NCBI RefSeq assembly: GCF_014192395.1
Contig: NZ_JACHXW010000004.1
Coordinates: forward strand, 225,331 to 289,330
Direction: 5' to 3'
DNA: 64,000 nucleotides
DNA from: Paenibacillus endophyticus
Lineage (GTDB): Bacteria; Bacillota; Bacilli; Paenibacillales; Paenibacillaceae
Shown here: positions 1 to 8,245 of the stretch, one piece after another
Layout of the letters: each line of letters begins with the position of its first letter
How positions within the stretch are numbered: position 1 is the first letter of the stretch
Made by a program: the position numbers and the translations under genes
Notes under the pieces: generated by a model
Database searches by the model: none
Told to the model about the DNA's origin: nothing
Seen by the model: only the letters and a program-made list of their open reading frames with translations

Positions 1-134
1 GCCTCCATTTGTCGTCACAGCCGTTTACGCTTGAAATGCAAGACCTTATAGGTTTCTCCCTATAGCGCTGCGCTTGTATTTCTTCGCGAAACGAAAGCTG
101 CGCCTCCATTTGTCGTCACAGCCGTTTACGCTTG
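1..134 (-). repeat. Intergenic repeat element, cut by the window start
   Basis: A 33-base sequence (starting GCCTCCATTTGTCGTCACAG) occurs identically at 1-33 and 102-134, so the unit is about 101 bases. Its 16-base end CAGCCGTTTACGCTTG returns in reverse complement at 33279-33294, where a longer related block lies. All copies are intergenic and GC-rich stretches alternate with AT-rich ones. I infer a dispersed, non-coding repeat family of this genome; its role is unknown. Confidence 0.7.
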
Positions 135-162
135 CATCGCAACGAATTTTTCCCTTTACATT

Positions 163-1131
163 CTATGGCTGAAGTTCGGACAACATGACTTTTCTTTTTT
201 TAAGCCGCTTCGCAATACCCAAATACCGCTCCAGCTCTCGAAGCAGCATAAGCAGTGATGCCCTTATCTCGAACTCCTCACGCGTTTTCGGAAGCTCCAT
301 CGCACGGAATAGCTGGGACAGCTCACTTAGGCGCTCCTCGACTGTACCTTGGTACACATCCGATTTCACGTCGCTTGAAAGCTGGTCTAGCAAATCCGCG
401 ATCATGACTGCCTGCGGGAATTTCTGATAAACGAATGCCAGCTCCACCAGCATTTGCTGGACCGACTCCAGCTGCTGCCGTCTCATCTCGAAATAACTGG
501 ACCAGTAATGCTCTTGCCCCCAAAGTCTGTTCTCCCGATTGCGTACTGAACGCAGCGCACCTTCCTCAATCGCGGTGAATGCTTCCAGAATCTCGCCGCC
601 ATTCCACACATGCGTAGGATTGCGGAGCGTGACCGCCATCTCTTGAAACATGACTCCCAAGCACTGCTCGATAGAAGATCGATAATCGTTAAGCCGATGC
701 TCATCCTTCGGCATATAAATGATATTCACAACCGTTGCCCAGCCTAAGCCCGCGAACAACAGTAAAATTTCATTGCCGATTATATCCGTCGTTACTTCTC
801 CATGATTAAACAAATGGAAAACGATAACCGAGCTTGTCACGATGCCATCCTTAAGCTGGAATCGTGACAGCACTGGAAACGTGATGAGGATAAAGATGGC
901 CACTGCCCAGATATGAAAACCAAGCAAGGAAAAGACTAGCGATGCGAAAAAAAGTCCAAGCGCAGAGGCTACGAACCGAACAAAGGCGCTTTTCAGCCCC
1001 TTCATCCGCGTCACTTCAACGCCGAGTATTGCAAGAATTCCTGCGCCAAGCGGCGGCTCCAGTCCTAAATATACAGCGGTGTAAATAGCTGCGATGGCGG
1101 CTAATGCCGTTTTAATGATACGAATGCCCAT
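163..1131 (-). CDS. Aromatic acid exporter family protein (ArAE_1/DUF939, YqjA-like)
   Basis: A 322-residue integral membrane protein. The N-terminal half (about residues 5-145) is a run of four to five hydrophobic segments separated by short Gly/Pro-rich turns, and the C-terminal half is soluble and helical. This is the architecture of the ArAE_1 family (YqjA of Bacillus), whose distant relatives export aromatic carboxylic acids; a substrate has not been shown for the short Bacillus type. The start is preceded by GAGGT at a 7-base gap. It lies 39 bases downstream of the ABC permease and probably is the last gene of that operon, so uptake and export of a related aromatic or pyrimidine-like compound may be linked. 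That link is inference. Confidence 0.8.
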   Translation of the reverse strand: MGIRIIKTALAAIAAIYTAVYLGLEPPLGAGILAILGVEVTRMKGLKSAFVRFVASALGLFFASLVFSLLGFHIWAVAIFILITFPVLSRFQLKDGIVTSSVIVFHLFNHGEVTTDIIGNEILLLFAGLGWATVVNIIYMPKDEHRLNDYRSSIEQCLGVMFQEMAVTLRNPTHVWNGGEILEAFTAIEEGALRSVRNRENRLWGQEHYWSSYFEMRRQQLESVQQMLVELAFVYQKFPQAVMIADLLDQLSSDVKSDVYQGTVEERLSELSQLFRAMELPKTREEFEIRASLLMLLRELERYLGIAKRLKKRKVMLSELQP

Positions 1132-1170
1132 GAAAATTACCTCGAATACAGTAGGATTTATGTCTACATC

Positions 1171-2058
1171 CTACCGTTCACGCCAGCCTGCCGTCAACTT
1201 TCTTTCAAGTGCCGCGACGAGTTGGTACATAATCGTGGCAACTACAGCAATTACAATCAAGCTGGATAACACAAGCGTGAAGTTAAACACTTGAAATCCG
1301 TATATGATCAAGTAGCCTAGCCCAAGCTTTGCAACGAGAAACTCTCCAACGATGACGCCAATCCACGCTAATCCTACATTCACCTTCAGCGTGGAGATAA
1401 TAACAGGGAAGGAAGCCGGCAAGATGACCAGCTTGAATAATTGAAGACGCGATGCCCCGAATAGCCTGACTACCTTAATGTACCCCGTATCGATTTCTCG
1501 AAATCGATTGTAAATATTCAATGTCGTAATGATGACTGTCACCGACAAGGTAATCGCAACGATCGACATAAAACCAGGGCCAAGACCTACGATAAAGATA
1601 GGTCCGAGTGCAACCTTGGGCATGCTGTTAAGCACGACTAAATAAGGATCGAATACACGAGACAGAAACGGGAACCACCATAGGGCTGCAGCTAATGCCG
1701 TGCCTATCAAGGTTCCAAGAACGAAGCCCACAATCGTCTCGGTTACGGTCATTCCGACATGCGGCCAAATGGAACCGTCAGCCATCGTCCTCCAAAGCTG
1801 CATTAACATTTTGGAAGGATAACTAAATAACAACGGATCAATCCAATCATTGCGCCCTGCCGCTTCCCATAAACCGACAAAGATTAATAGCAGTACGGCT
1901 TGTGTCGAAATGACTGCAGCGGTAACCTTGCGCTTCTGCTGCTTAAACCGATTGTGAAGCTCGCTCAGCCAGAAGCGTCTGCCCTCTTCCATGTTGATGC
2001 CGCCCGGAATGACAGGCGATACTTCCTCGTGCTTGCCCGATTTATTGCGATCGTCCAC
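1171..2058 (-). CDS. ABC transporter permease, SsuC/ThiX type
   Basis: Permease of an uptake ABC transporter for a small organic compound. About 295 residues with a soluble N-terminus of roughly 45 residues, then six hydrophobic segments of the BPD_transp_1 fold. The EAA-type loop that contacts the ATPase sits in the C-terminal third (region VVRLFGASRLQLFKLVILPA). The GTG at 2058 is preferred as start because AAGGGGG (2067-2073) lies 8 bases before it; upstream in-frame ATGs lack a ribosome binding site. With this start it overlaps the ATPase gene by 17 bases. SsuC, TauC and ThiX permeases are too alike to settle the substrate from this sequence. Confidence 0.85.
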   Translation of the reverse strand: MDDRNKSGKHEEVSPVIPGGINMEEGRRFWLSELHNRFKQQKRKVTAAVISTQAVLLLIFVGLWEAAGRNDWIDPLLFSYPSKMLMQLWRTMADGSIWPHVGMTVTETIVGFVLGTLIGTALAAALWWFPFLSRVFDPYLVVLNSMPKVALGPIFIVGLGPGFMSIVAITLSVTVIITTLNIYNRFREIDTGYIKVVRLFGASRLQLFKLVILPASFPVIISTLKVNVGLAWIGVIVGEFLVAKLGLGYLIIYGFQVFNFTLVLSSLIVIAVVATIMYQLVAALERKLTAGWRER

Positions 2059-2848
2059 CTGTCGAACCCCCTTCATTATCATCCCGATCCAGCTCTGTCC
2101 AGAGTCGCTCGAAAAGCCCCTGAAAGCCTGAAAGCTTGCGTGCAGTCATCGGGGAGGCAAGACGAATCTCATCCGGTATCGCAAGCTCGCTGCGAATATA
2201 GCCTGGATTACGGCCAAGCACGATAACACGGTCGCTCATCGCGACAGCTTCAGCCAGATCGTGAGTGACGAGCACTGCTGTCTTGCCTAGACGCTTGAGC
2301 GTCTGGTGGACGAGATCCTCAAGCTGGAGCTTGATGTGCAGATCAAGCGCTGAGAACGGCTCATCCAACAGCAATACCTCGGGCTCCGTAGCAAGCGTCC
2401 TTGCTAACGCAACTCGCTGCCGCATCCCGCCGGACAGCTCCTGCGGATATTTGCGGGCAGAATCCGGCAAGCCGAGCTCTTCAAGCAATTCATCCACATA
2501 TTGCAAGCCCTTCTCTGTTTTCCGATCGTTTATCTCAAGGCCGATTGCCGCATTTTCTTTTATTGAACGCCATGGAAACAAATAATCCTGCTGCAGCATG
2601 TAGCCTACCTTAGAGGAGGGTCCTGAAACCTGATCTCCATTGAGCAATACTTGCCCTTTGGTAGGGGGAAACAAGCCCGCAAGCAAGCTTAGAACGGTTG
2701 TCTTGCCACACCCGCTCGGCCCGACCAAGCTCACGAACTCACCGCGCTCTACCTTGAGATTAATATGCTCAATTGCCAGCGAGGCTCCCTTATCATTCAC
2801 GTATACATGGGTCAGCTGCCGCAGCTCAAGCACCGTTTCTTGTTTCAT
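2042..2848 (-). CDS. ABC transporter ATP-binding protein, SsuB/ThiZ/TauB type
   Basis: ATPase of the same uptake system, 268 residues. It shows a Walker A motif GPSGCGKTT, a Q-loop (MLQQDYLFPW), the signature LSGGMRQR, Walker B LLLDEPFSALD and the switch His in LVTHDLAEAV. This sequence style is typical of nitrate/sulfonate/taurine/thiamine-precursor importers. The ATG at 2848 follows GGGAGG at 7 bases, better than the ATG 15 bases upstream. It sits 29 bases after the binding-protein gene and overlaps the permease gene, so the three are almost surely cotranscribed. Confidence 0.9.
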   Translation of the reverse strand: MKQETVLELRQLTHVYVNDKGASLAIEHINLKVERGEFVSLVGPSGCGKTTVLSLLAGLFPPTKGQVLLNGDQVSGPSSKVGYMLQQDYLFPWRSIKENAAIGLEINDRKTEKGLQYVDELLEELGLPDSARKYPQELSGGMRQRVALARTLATEPEVLLLDEPFSALDLHIKLQLEDLVHQTLKRLGKTAVLVTHDLAEAVAMSDRVIVLGRNPGYIRSELAIPDEIRLASPMTARKLSGFQGLFERLWTELDRDDNEGGSTGGRSQ

Positions 2849-2877
2849 GCTCAAGCCTCCCATTCCTGCGTAATCAT

Positions 2878-3888
2878 TTATTTGACTGCTTCTATCGACT
2901 TCTCTGCGAAGGTTGTATTCACGAGTTCACTGTGCTCGGTACGTTTTTCCAGTTCGCCCGCGGAGGTAATCACATCAATCAAATTGTTCCACTCTGCTTC
3001 ATCAATCACGGGATCAACAGAGAAAGAGCCTTGCTTTTGATAGCGATCAATAGAGCTGATTAGAATATCGCGGTCCACATTTTCGAAATAAGGCAAAACG
3101 ACGTCTGTAATTGCTTCGGCGGTGTTGCTCTCTACCCAGAGCTGCGCTTTATGGATGGCATTCGTGAACGCTTGCACCGTTTTTTCATTTTTGTTGATAT
3201 AGCTCTGTTTAGCCATAAATACGGTATACGGAAGATGTCCGCTTTCAGCGCCAAATGATGCTACGACATGGCCTTTGCCTTCCTTTTCAAATATCGAAGC
3301 TGTCGGCTCGAATAGTTGTACATAGTCACCTGTGCCAGATGCGAAAGCAGCCGGTATATTCGCGAAATCTACGTTTTGAATAAGCTCCAAATCAGCTTGG
3401 GGGTCGATGCCTAGTTTCTTAAGCGCGAATTCACCAGCCATTTGGGGCATGCCTCCCTTTCTTTGTCCCAAAAACACAGAGCCTTTCAACGCGTTCCAAT
3501 CAAAGGTTTCAACTGCTTCTCTGGCAACCAGAAAAGTTCCATCGGTCTGTGTCAGCTGAGCGAAGTTGATTATAGGATCGTCCGTCCCTTGTTGATACAC
3601 ATAAATGGATGTTTCTGAGCCTACAAGCGCAACATCAATGGCATTTGACAGCAGCGCGGTCATCGTTTTATCGCCTCCAGGCGTCGTCGTCAACTCCACG
3701 TCAAGCCCTTCTTCTTCAAAATAGCCCTTCTCTATTGCCACATATTGCGGCGCATAGAACAAAGACCGTGTGACTTCTCCAATTCTCACCTTCACCTTGT
3801 CTGAATCCTTATTGCCACAGCCTGCCAATACAGTAGTCATTACAAGTGCTGCTACAAGCAGCAGCGACATTACCATACGTCTGTTCAT
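2878..3888 (-). CDS. ABC transporter substrate-binding lipoprotein, THI5/SsuA (NMT1) family
   Basis: Extracellular substrate receptor of the importer, 336 residues. The N-terminus is a lipoprotein signal with lipobox LAGC, the Cys being about residue 24. The mature part opens with the family hallmark of a short strand followed by FYAPQYVAIEKGYFEEEGLD, as in HMP-precursor (ThiY/THI5-like) and alkanesulfonate binding proteins. GGAGG lies 9 bases before the ATG. I looked for a thiamine riboswitch in the roughly 90 bases between the upstream terminator and this start and saw none, which weakens a thiamine role. The ArAE-type gene at the operon end hints at an aromatic substrate. Confidence 0.88.
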   Translation of the reverse strand: MNRRMVMSLLLVAALVMTTVLAGCGNKDSDKVKVRIGEVTRSLFYAPQYVAIEKGYFEEEGLDVELTTTPGGDKTMTALLSNAIDVALVGSETSIYVYQQGTDDPIINFAQLTQTDGTFLVAREAVETFDWNALKGSVFLGQRKGGMPQMAGEFALKKLGIDPQADLELIQNVDFANIPAAFASGTGDYVQLFEPTASIFEKEGKGHVVASFGAESGHLPYTVFMAKQSYINKNEKTVQAFTNAIHKAQLWVESNTAEAITDVVLPYFENVDRDILISSIDRYQKQGSFSVDPVIDEAEWNNLIDVITSAGELEKRTEHSELVNTTFAEKSIEAVK

Positions 3889-3976
3889 CCGTGAGTCCCT
3901 CCTGCGTATTCGCGTTTAATAAATTTACTCCAGCCTATGCCACAAAGAGAACGACGGTGAATAGGCACACAAAAAG

Positions 3977-4014
3977 AAGGCTGTCCGGCATCGTCGTAAC
4001 GATGGGACAGCCTT
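3977..4014 (-). terminator. Intrinsic terminator of the M32 carboxypeptidase gene
   Basis: On the minus strand the arms AAGGCTGTCC and GGACAGCCTT enclose a second short stem (CATCGT/ACGATG) and are followed by CTTTTTG. It lies about 20 bases after the peptidase stop and separates that gene from the ABC operon. Confidence 0.85.
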
Positions 4015-4034
4015 CCTCTACGTATTGATTAGGA

Positions 4035-5549
4035 CTATAACTTGTAAATATCTGTGTACTTCCGTGTCAAATAGGTCACCAAATGCTGAGGGTCGAGCGG
4101 CTTGCCTGTCACGCTTTGGATAAGCTCAGAAGGCGTTCTTAGTTTTCCGTATTTATAAATGCGCTCGGTCAACCATTCTTTTATAGGCAGCAGGTTGCCG
4201 TTTCCGACGTTTGACCAGAAGCCATCCAGCTCGCGCTCCATCGTATCAGCGATTTGTGCCGCATACATATTTCCAAGCGAGTAAGAAGGGAAGTATCCGA
4301 ATGCTCCGCCTGACCAATGGACATCTTGAAGAACGCCTTCCGCATCGTTTGGCGGTGTTATGCCTAAATACTCTTTATACTTATCATTCCATATGGCTGG
4401 AAGATCTGCGGCTTTGGCTCCACCGTTAAAGATGAGCTTCTCCATCTCGTACCGGATAATGATATGCAGGTTGTAAGTGAGCTCATCCGCTTCGATGCGT
4501 ATCAAAGAAGGCTGAACCACGTTGTTCCCTCTATAGAACTGATCCACGCTCACATCGAGCTGACCTGGGAACCGTTTTTGCAGCTCGCCGAAATAGCGAT
4601 CCCAGAATGGTCTGCTGCGTCCGATCACGTTTTCCCAAAAACGCGACTGCGACTCATGTATCCCCATCGAAGTTCCCGTACATAGCGTCGTACCAATGAG
4701 CTCTTCCATAATATTCTGCTCATATAAAGCGTGACCGCCTTCATGAATCGTGCCAAACAAGGCACTTGTTACGTCATTTTCGAGATATCGCGTTGTAATC
4801 CGAACATCGCCGGGACTAAGGCCGGTAGCGAATGGATGGGTGCTTTCATCCAGGCGTCCCGCTTCGAAGTTATAGCCCATTTGCTCCAATATGTATAAGC
4901 TGAACGCTTTTTGCGCCTCTTTATCGTAATTTTGTTTTAGAAATGCCGTATCCGGCTGGTGCGGTGATTGAGCGATGGCTGCCGCTAAAGGTACCAGCTG
5001 CGAACGCAAGCCGCCAAAAACATGGTCCAGTTCAGCAACAGTCATGCCTGGCTCATATTGATCGAGCAGCGTATCATAACGAGTCGCTTTCGGTCCCCAC
5101 AGATCAATGAACTGATTGGTATAACTGATCACTTTCTCCAGATAGGGCTGGAAGCCCGCATAGTCATTGTTTTCTTTCGCTTCCTCCCACTTGGACTCGG
5201 ACTGTGAAGCAAGCACCACATACTCCTGATACAGCTTTGGAGGTATTTTGACACTGCGGTCGTATTCTTTGCGGGTCTCGGCTACCAACCGCTGCTCCAT
5301 TTCCGTTAATCCAGCGTATACCGACGTTTCTTCAAGCTTAGATATCCAGTCTCCCAGCTCCGGGGATGTTGACAGCTTGAATTGGTCAGCGGATAAAGCT
5401 CCGATCACTTCTGATCGGTTATCCATTCCCTTGCGGGGAGCGCCTGTCCGCAAATCCCAATAAAGAACTCCGAGTGCTTCCTCATAGCTTTTAATTTTGC
5501 GAATGGTATCCTTGAAGCTTTGCAAGGCCTCGGTTGATTGATTTGTCAT
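4035..5549 (-). CDS. Metallocarboxypeptidase, peptidase family M32 (Taq carboxypeptidase)
   Basis: Cytoplasmic zinc carboxypeptidase that removes C-terminal residues from peptides. It has 504 residues, the normal length for the family. The zinc motif HEGGH is at residues 269-273 and the downstream glutamate ligand lies in GIHESQSRFWEN (about 299). The conserved N-terminal WDLRTGAPRKG is also present. The ATG at 5549 is chosen because AAAGGCGG precedes it by a good distance; an ATG 6 bases upstream is too close to that site. It is monocistronic with its own terminator. Confidence 0.95.
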   Translation of the reverse strand: MTNQSTEALQSFKDTIRKIKSYEEALGVLYWDLRTGAPRKGMDNRSEVIGALSADQFKLSTSPELGDWISKLEETSVYAGLTEMEQRLVAETRKEYDRSVKIPPKLYQEYVVLASQSESKWEEAKENNDYAGFQPYLEKVISYTNQFIDLWGPKATRYDTLLDQYEPGMTVAELDHVFGGLRSQLVPLAAAIAQSPHQPDTAFLKQNYDKEAQKAFSLYILEQMGYNFEAGRLDESTHPFATGLSPGDVRITTRYLENDVTSALFGTIHEGGHALYEQNIMEELIGTTLCTGTSMGIHESQSRFWENVIGRSRPFWDRYFGELQKRFPGQLDVSVDQFYRGNNVVQPSLIRIEADELTYNLHIIIRYEMEKLIFNGGAKAADLPAIWNDKYKEYLGITPPNDAEGVLQDVHWSGGAFGYFPSYSLGNMYAAQIADTMERELDGFWSNVGNGNLLPIKEWLTERIYKYGKLRTPSELIQSVTGKPLDPQHLVTYLTRKYTDIYKL

Positions 5550-5699
5550 CTTCATTCCGCCTTTCCGTTTTCTGTAACAGCTGTTTGTCATTGCTTGTTC
5601 TTCATTGGAACTTCACTTGATCTTACGTATTGCAATCCTTATAATCATCTTAAACCTGCTCGTCATACAGTGCAATAGAGAGAAAGAGAGGAAACCATT

Positions 5700-6032
5700 A
5701 TGCATATTATTTTCTCGAAAACAGCAGTAGATCGGTTATCTCCCTATCTAACAGATGGTAAAACTGAGCTTAAGCTTCTTCATGATACAGAAGGCTGCGG
5801 CTGCGTCGTAAGCGGTGTGCCTGCTCTTCAATTGATTACAGAACCCTCCGTTGATGACAAACTAGCTCAAGGTGAGCCGTTTGACTTTTATTATGAGCCG
5901 CGGCATGAAGTTTATTACGAGCCTCGGATGCGCGTTGATTATGATGCGGCACGAGACAGCTTCTCCCTCAAAAGCGACAGCCAGATTTATACAACTAATC
6001 TTCGTTTTCTAACAAAAGGAAGTGCAGCGTGA
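5700..6032 (+). CDS. HesB/IscA-like iron-sulfur biosynthesis family protein
   Basis: A 110-residue protein of the HesB-like family found in Bacilli (YqkB type). It carries LKLLHDTEGCGCVVSGVPAL near residues 24-43, where the CGC pair resembles the cysteines of A-type cluster carriers, but the C-terminal CG-C motif of true IscA proteins is missing. A role in iron-sulfur carriage is therefore only suggested. The gene has a good site (AGAGAGG) before its ATG. Its stop overlaps the GTG start of the carbonic anhydrase gene (GTGA), which means translational coupling. Confidence 0.75.
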   Translation: MHIIFSKTAVDRLSPYLTDGKTELKLLHDTEGCGCVVSGVPALQLITEPSVDDKLAQGEPFDFYYEPRHEVYYEPRMRVDYDAARDSFSLKSDSQIYTTNLRFLTKGSAA

Positions 6033-6595
6033 GCAAACTCGACGATATTCTAAACGATAACAAACTATTCGTTGAAAGCCGCGAATATGAGAAATATTCA
6101 ACCAGCAAATATCCGAACAAACGGATGGTTATTGTAACCTGCATGGATACTAGACTTACTGAAATGCTGCCTAAAGCGATGAACCTCAAAAACGGCGACG
6201 CCAAAATCATTAAAAATGCAGGCGCAATCGTTACACAGCCCTTCGGCAATATCATGCGCAGTATTTTAGTCGCATTATATGAACTGCAGGCTGATGAAGT
6301 TTTTGTAATCGGACACAACAATTGCGGGATGACTGGACTCAATCCCGAACTTATCATTCAGCATATGGAAGAGCGCGGCGTTTCAACCGAAACCATCACG
6401 ACGTTAAAGCATTCCGGCCTTAATCTGATGCGATGGCTAACCGGATTTGATAATGTGCGCGACAGTGTCATTAACAGCGTCAGCATTATTCGCAATCACC
6501 CTCTTCTCCCTGCTAACATTCTCGTGCACGGACTGATCATCGACTCTGAAACAGGCGAACTCGAATTAGTGGATGGTGCTTATCAGCAGGCCTAG
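6029..6595 (+). CDS. Beta-class carbonic anhydrase (YtiB-like)
   Basis: Zinc enzyme interconverting CO2 and bicarbonate, 188 residues. It carries CMDTR with Cys38, Asp40 and Arg42 and GHNNCG with His96 and Cys99, which together give the Cys-His-Cys zinc site and the Asp-Arg dyad of beta-class enzymes. The length fits the short Bacillus YtiB-type group. It begins with GTG overlapping the TGA of the HesB-like gene (GTGA), so both are made from one message. A long hairpin follows 10 bases after the stop. Confidence 0.93.
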   Translation: MSKLDDILNDNKLFVESREYEKYSTSKYPNKRMVIVTCMDTRLTEMLPKAMNLKNGDAKIIKNAGAIVTQPFGNIMRSILVALYELQADEVFVIGHNNCGMTGLNPELIIQHMEERGVSTETITTLKHSGLNLMRWLTGFDNVRDSVINSVSIIRNHPLLPANILVHGLIIDSETGELELVDGAYQQA

Positions 6596-6604
6596 TCTTA
6601 TAGA

Positions 6605-6655
6605 AAGAGAGCGTAAAGGCAACGAATTACATGCCATTACGCTCTCTTTTTTTTG
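6605..6655. terminator. Bidirectional terminator shared by convergent genes
   Basis: Arms AAGAGAGCGTAA (6605-6616) and TTACGCTCTCTT (6637-6648) with an inner GGCA/TGCC pairing and a T run on the plus strand; the minus strand is framed by an A/T run too. The last codons and stop of the DUF309 gene (6627) fall inside this hairpin, so the structure is partly coding. Confidence 0.9.
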
Positions 6656-7163
6656 CGAGTAAAGCATGTTGCCTTGCAGCAATCACATCCGACCTGTCCC
6701 GCTTTGTGTGCCTATGAATAATCGACTCGTCCTGCATGGGGCTCGGCGTTCCCCAAATGAACCCGCGCTGCGCGCAAGCTGCTGTACATGCCGTTTTCAA
6801 GTCTTCATTGGTTATATTAAGATCAATATCTATATACGGTGTAACGGTTCTCTGCGTCAATTGAGCCAACTTCGTGCTTAATTGCCGCTGCAAGCTTACC
6901 CAATCAATTCCGAGGTTGTCTAGTGGAGCATTGGACAGCTTCTTTTCGGCTTGCTGAAGCATTTTCTCCGCGCCTCGCAAATTCCCTCTTCGTGCATGAT
7001 ATTGCCCTACTGCTAATTGAATTAGTCCGACCCATGTCTGTTCAAGCGGATCTTCCGGATGTTCTTTCCAATATTCTTCAAGCAGCTCATGACATTCGAA
7101 ATAATCCCTTGATCCGTGGAACTCCACGAGATAATCAATATACGATTTAGGAAATGTATGCAT
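6627..7163 (-). CDS. DUF309 domain-containing protein (YpuF-like)
   Basis: A 178-residue soluble protein with the DUF309 hallmark near the N-terminus: FHGSRDYFECHELLEEYWK, where His/Glu residues are conserved, followed by an all-helical QLAVGQYHARRGNLRGA segment. The function of DUF309 is unknown. AAAGGAGG lies 5 bases before the ATG at 7163, so the in-frame ATG 18 bases upstream is rejected. The gene ends inside the terminator it shares with the carbonic anhydrase gene. Confidence 0.85.
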   Translation of the reverse strand: MHTFPKSYIDYLVEFHGSRDYFECHELLEEYWKEHPEDPLEQTWVGLIQLAVGQYHARRGNLRGAEKMLQQAEKKLSNAPLDNLGIDWVSLQRQLSTKLAQLTQRTVTPYIDIDLNITNEDLKTACTAACAQRGFIWGTPSPMQDESIIHRHTKRDRSDVIAARQHALLAKKRERNGM

Positions 7164-7357
7164 ATCTGCCTCCTTTACCAACTTGCGAAGTCTTTCATGT
7201 CGATGTCGATCTTTTTAAAAATATTAGCATATGTCGCTTATACTTTCATACATTTAAACCAATCCTAAGTGGAGAAATGAAACCTTCGTCTATTTTAGCC
7301 GTATTCTATTTCTATATCAATCGATATATCAATGTAAATCAGGAGGAGAACAGACAG

Positions 7358-7777
7358 ATGAAAAAAGGATTTATAGTCATGCTGGCGTTCGCGCTATTCT
7401 TGACACTAGGCTTCGGACAGCACGCTGATGCAAAACCACGTGGCGGGGGCATTAAATCACCGAAACAAAGCGTTACTCAGAACCCGAAAAAATCGGAAAA
7501 TGTCAACCAGACGAATCCCGGTACCAAAGCAGGCACAACAGCCGGTGCGACAAAACCAGGATTTTTTGGCGGAGGCAGTTTAATGAAAGGCTTAATGATC
7601 GGCGGTTTGGCAGGCTTGATGTTCGGAAGCTTGTTTGCCGGAATGGGCGCTTTCGGTAATATACTCGGTCTAATGATTAATTTGCTTGCGATATTCGCAA
7701 TCATCATGCTTATTCGCGTAGCATTTGTATACTTGAAAAGCAAACGTACCCCGCCAGATCGTCGGAGACCATACTAA
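7358..7777 (+). CDS. Small secreted/membrane protein, Gly-rich hydrophobic core
   Basis: 139 residues. A signal peptide (residues 1-23, ending at about HADA) is followed by a basic/Asn/Thr-rich linker, a Gly-rich segment (GFFGGGSLMKGLMIGGLAG), a second hydrophobic helix of about 25 residues and a basic tail. The Gly-rich hydrophobic pattern resembles the N-terminal part of bacterial Tim44-like membrane proteins, but the Tim44 domain itself is absent. The start has AGGAGGAG 8 bases upstream. Only two bases separate it from the DUF2653 gene, so the pair forms an operon. Confidence 0.75.
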   Translation: MKKGFIVMLAFALFLTLGFGQHADAKPRGGGIKSPKQSVTQNPKKSENVNQTNPGTKAGTTAGATKPGFFGGGSLMKGLMIGGLAGLMFGSLFAGMGAFGNILGLMINLLAIFAIIMLIRVAFVYLKSKRTPPDRRRPY

Positions 7778-7779
7778 CG

Positions 7780-8061
7780 GTGCGCATTTATACGGACGAA
7801 ATTATCAACGCCATCTGCTTAAACATGGCTGACCGCAGAGGCGTCAATCCCACAGACGTAGAGGTGCAGCTATCTTGGGAAGAAGAATATGGTTTCACGG
7901 CTGAGGTTTGGGTAAATGGACGCAGCCAATATATCATTGAAGCTAACATTCTCGAGGCCATTGAACAATATATTTACAAGCAGTACCAGATACGCGTATT
8001 CCGCTCCGGCATCACTCTTGATGCAGATGAGGAGTTTTGGGCAGATATCGCAGTCGAGTAG
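7780..8061 (+). CDS. DUF2653 family protein (YxcD-like)
   Basis: A 93-residue acidic protein beginning with GTG, directly after the previous stop. The start MRIYTDEIINAICLNMADRRGV and the central strand VQLSWEEEYGFTAEVWVNGR match my memory of DUF2653/YxcD proteins. Function is unknown. The ribosome site GGAGA is about 12 bases away, so coupling with the upstream gene likely drives translation. A terminator follows. Confidence 0.75.
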   Translation: MRIYTDEIINAICLNMADRRGVNPTDVEVQLSWEEEYGFTAEVWVNGRSQYIIEANILEAIEQYIYKQYQIRVFRSGITLDADEEFWADIAVE

Positions 8062-8068
8062 ATTCAAG

Positions 8069-8119
8069 CATCCAGAAGCTCGTATTATCGAAAGATAAAC
8101 GGCTGCTGGATGTTTTTTT
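8069..8119 (+). terminator. Intrinsic terminator after the DUF2653 gene
   Basis: CATCCAG (8069-8075) pairs with CTGGATG (8106-8112), extended by AGC/GCT across one mismatch, and is followed by seven T residues. Confidence 0.8.
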
Positions 8120-8245
8120 GTGTTTTTCTCCGCATGATCATGTCTCCTAATAATTACTAGAGAAATAATCACTCATTTCGAGAAACCTCCGTACTCTTCT
8201 TGCGTCTAAACACTTGACCCTGAGAGGAGTGAATGTTGCTAGCTT

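Noticed and set aside
3889..3976. Thiamine riboswitch upstream of the THI5-like binding protein
   Set aside because: The interval is too short and lacks the CTGAGA and ACCTGA landmarks of the TPP aptamer.
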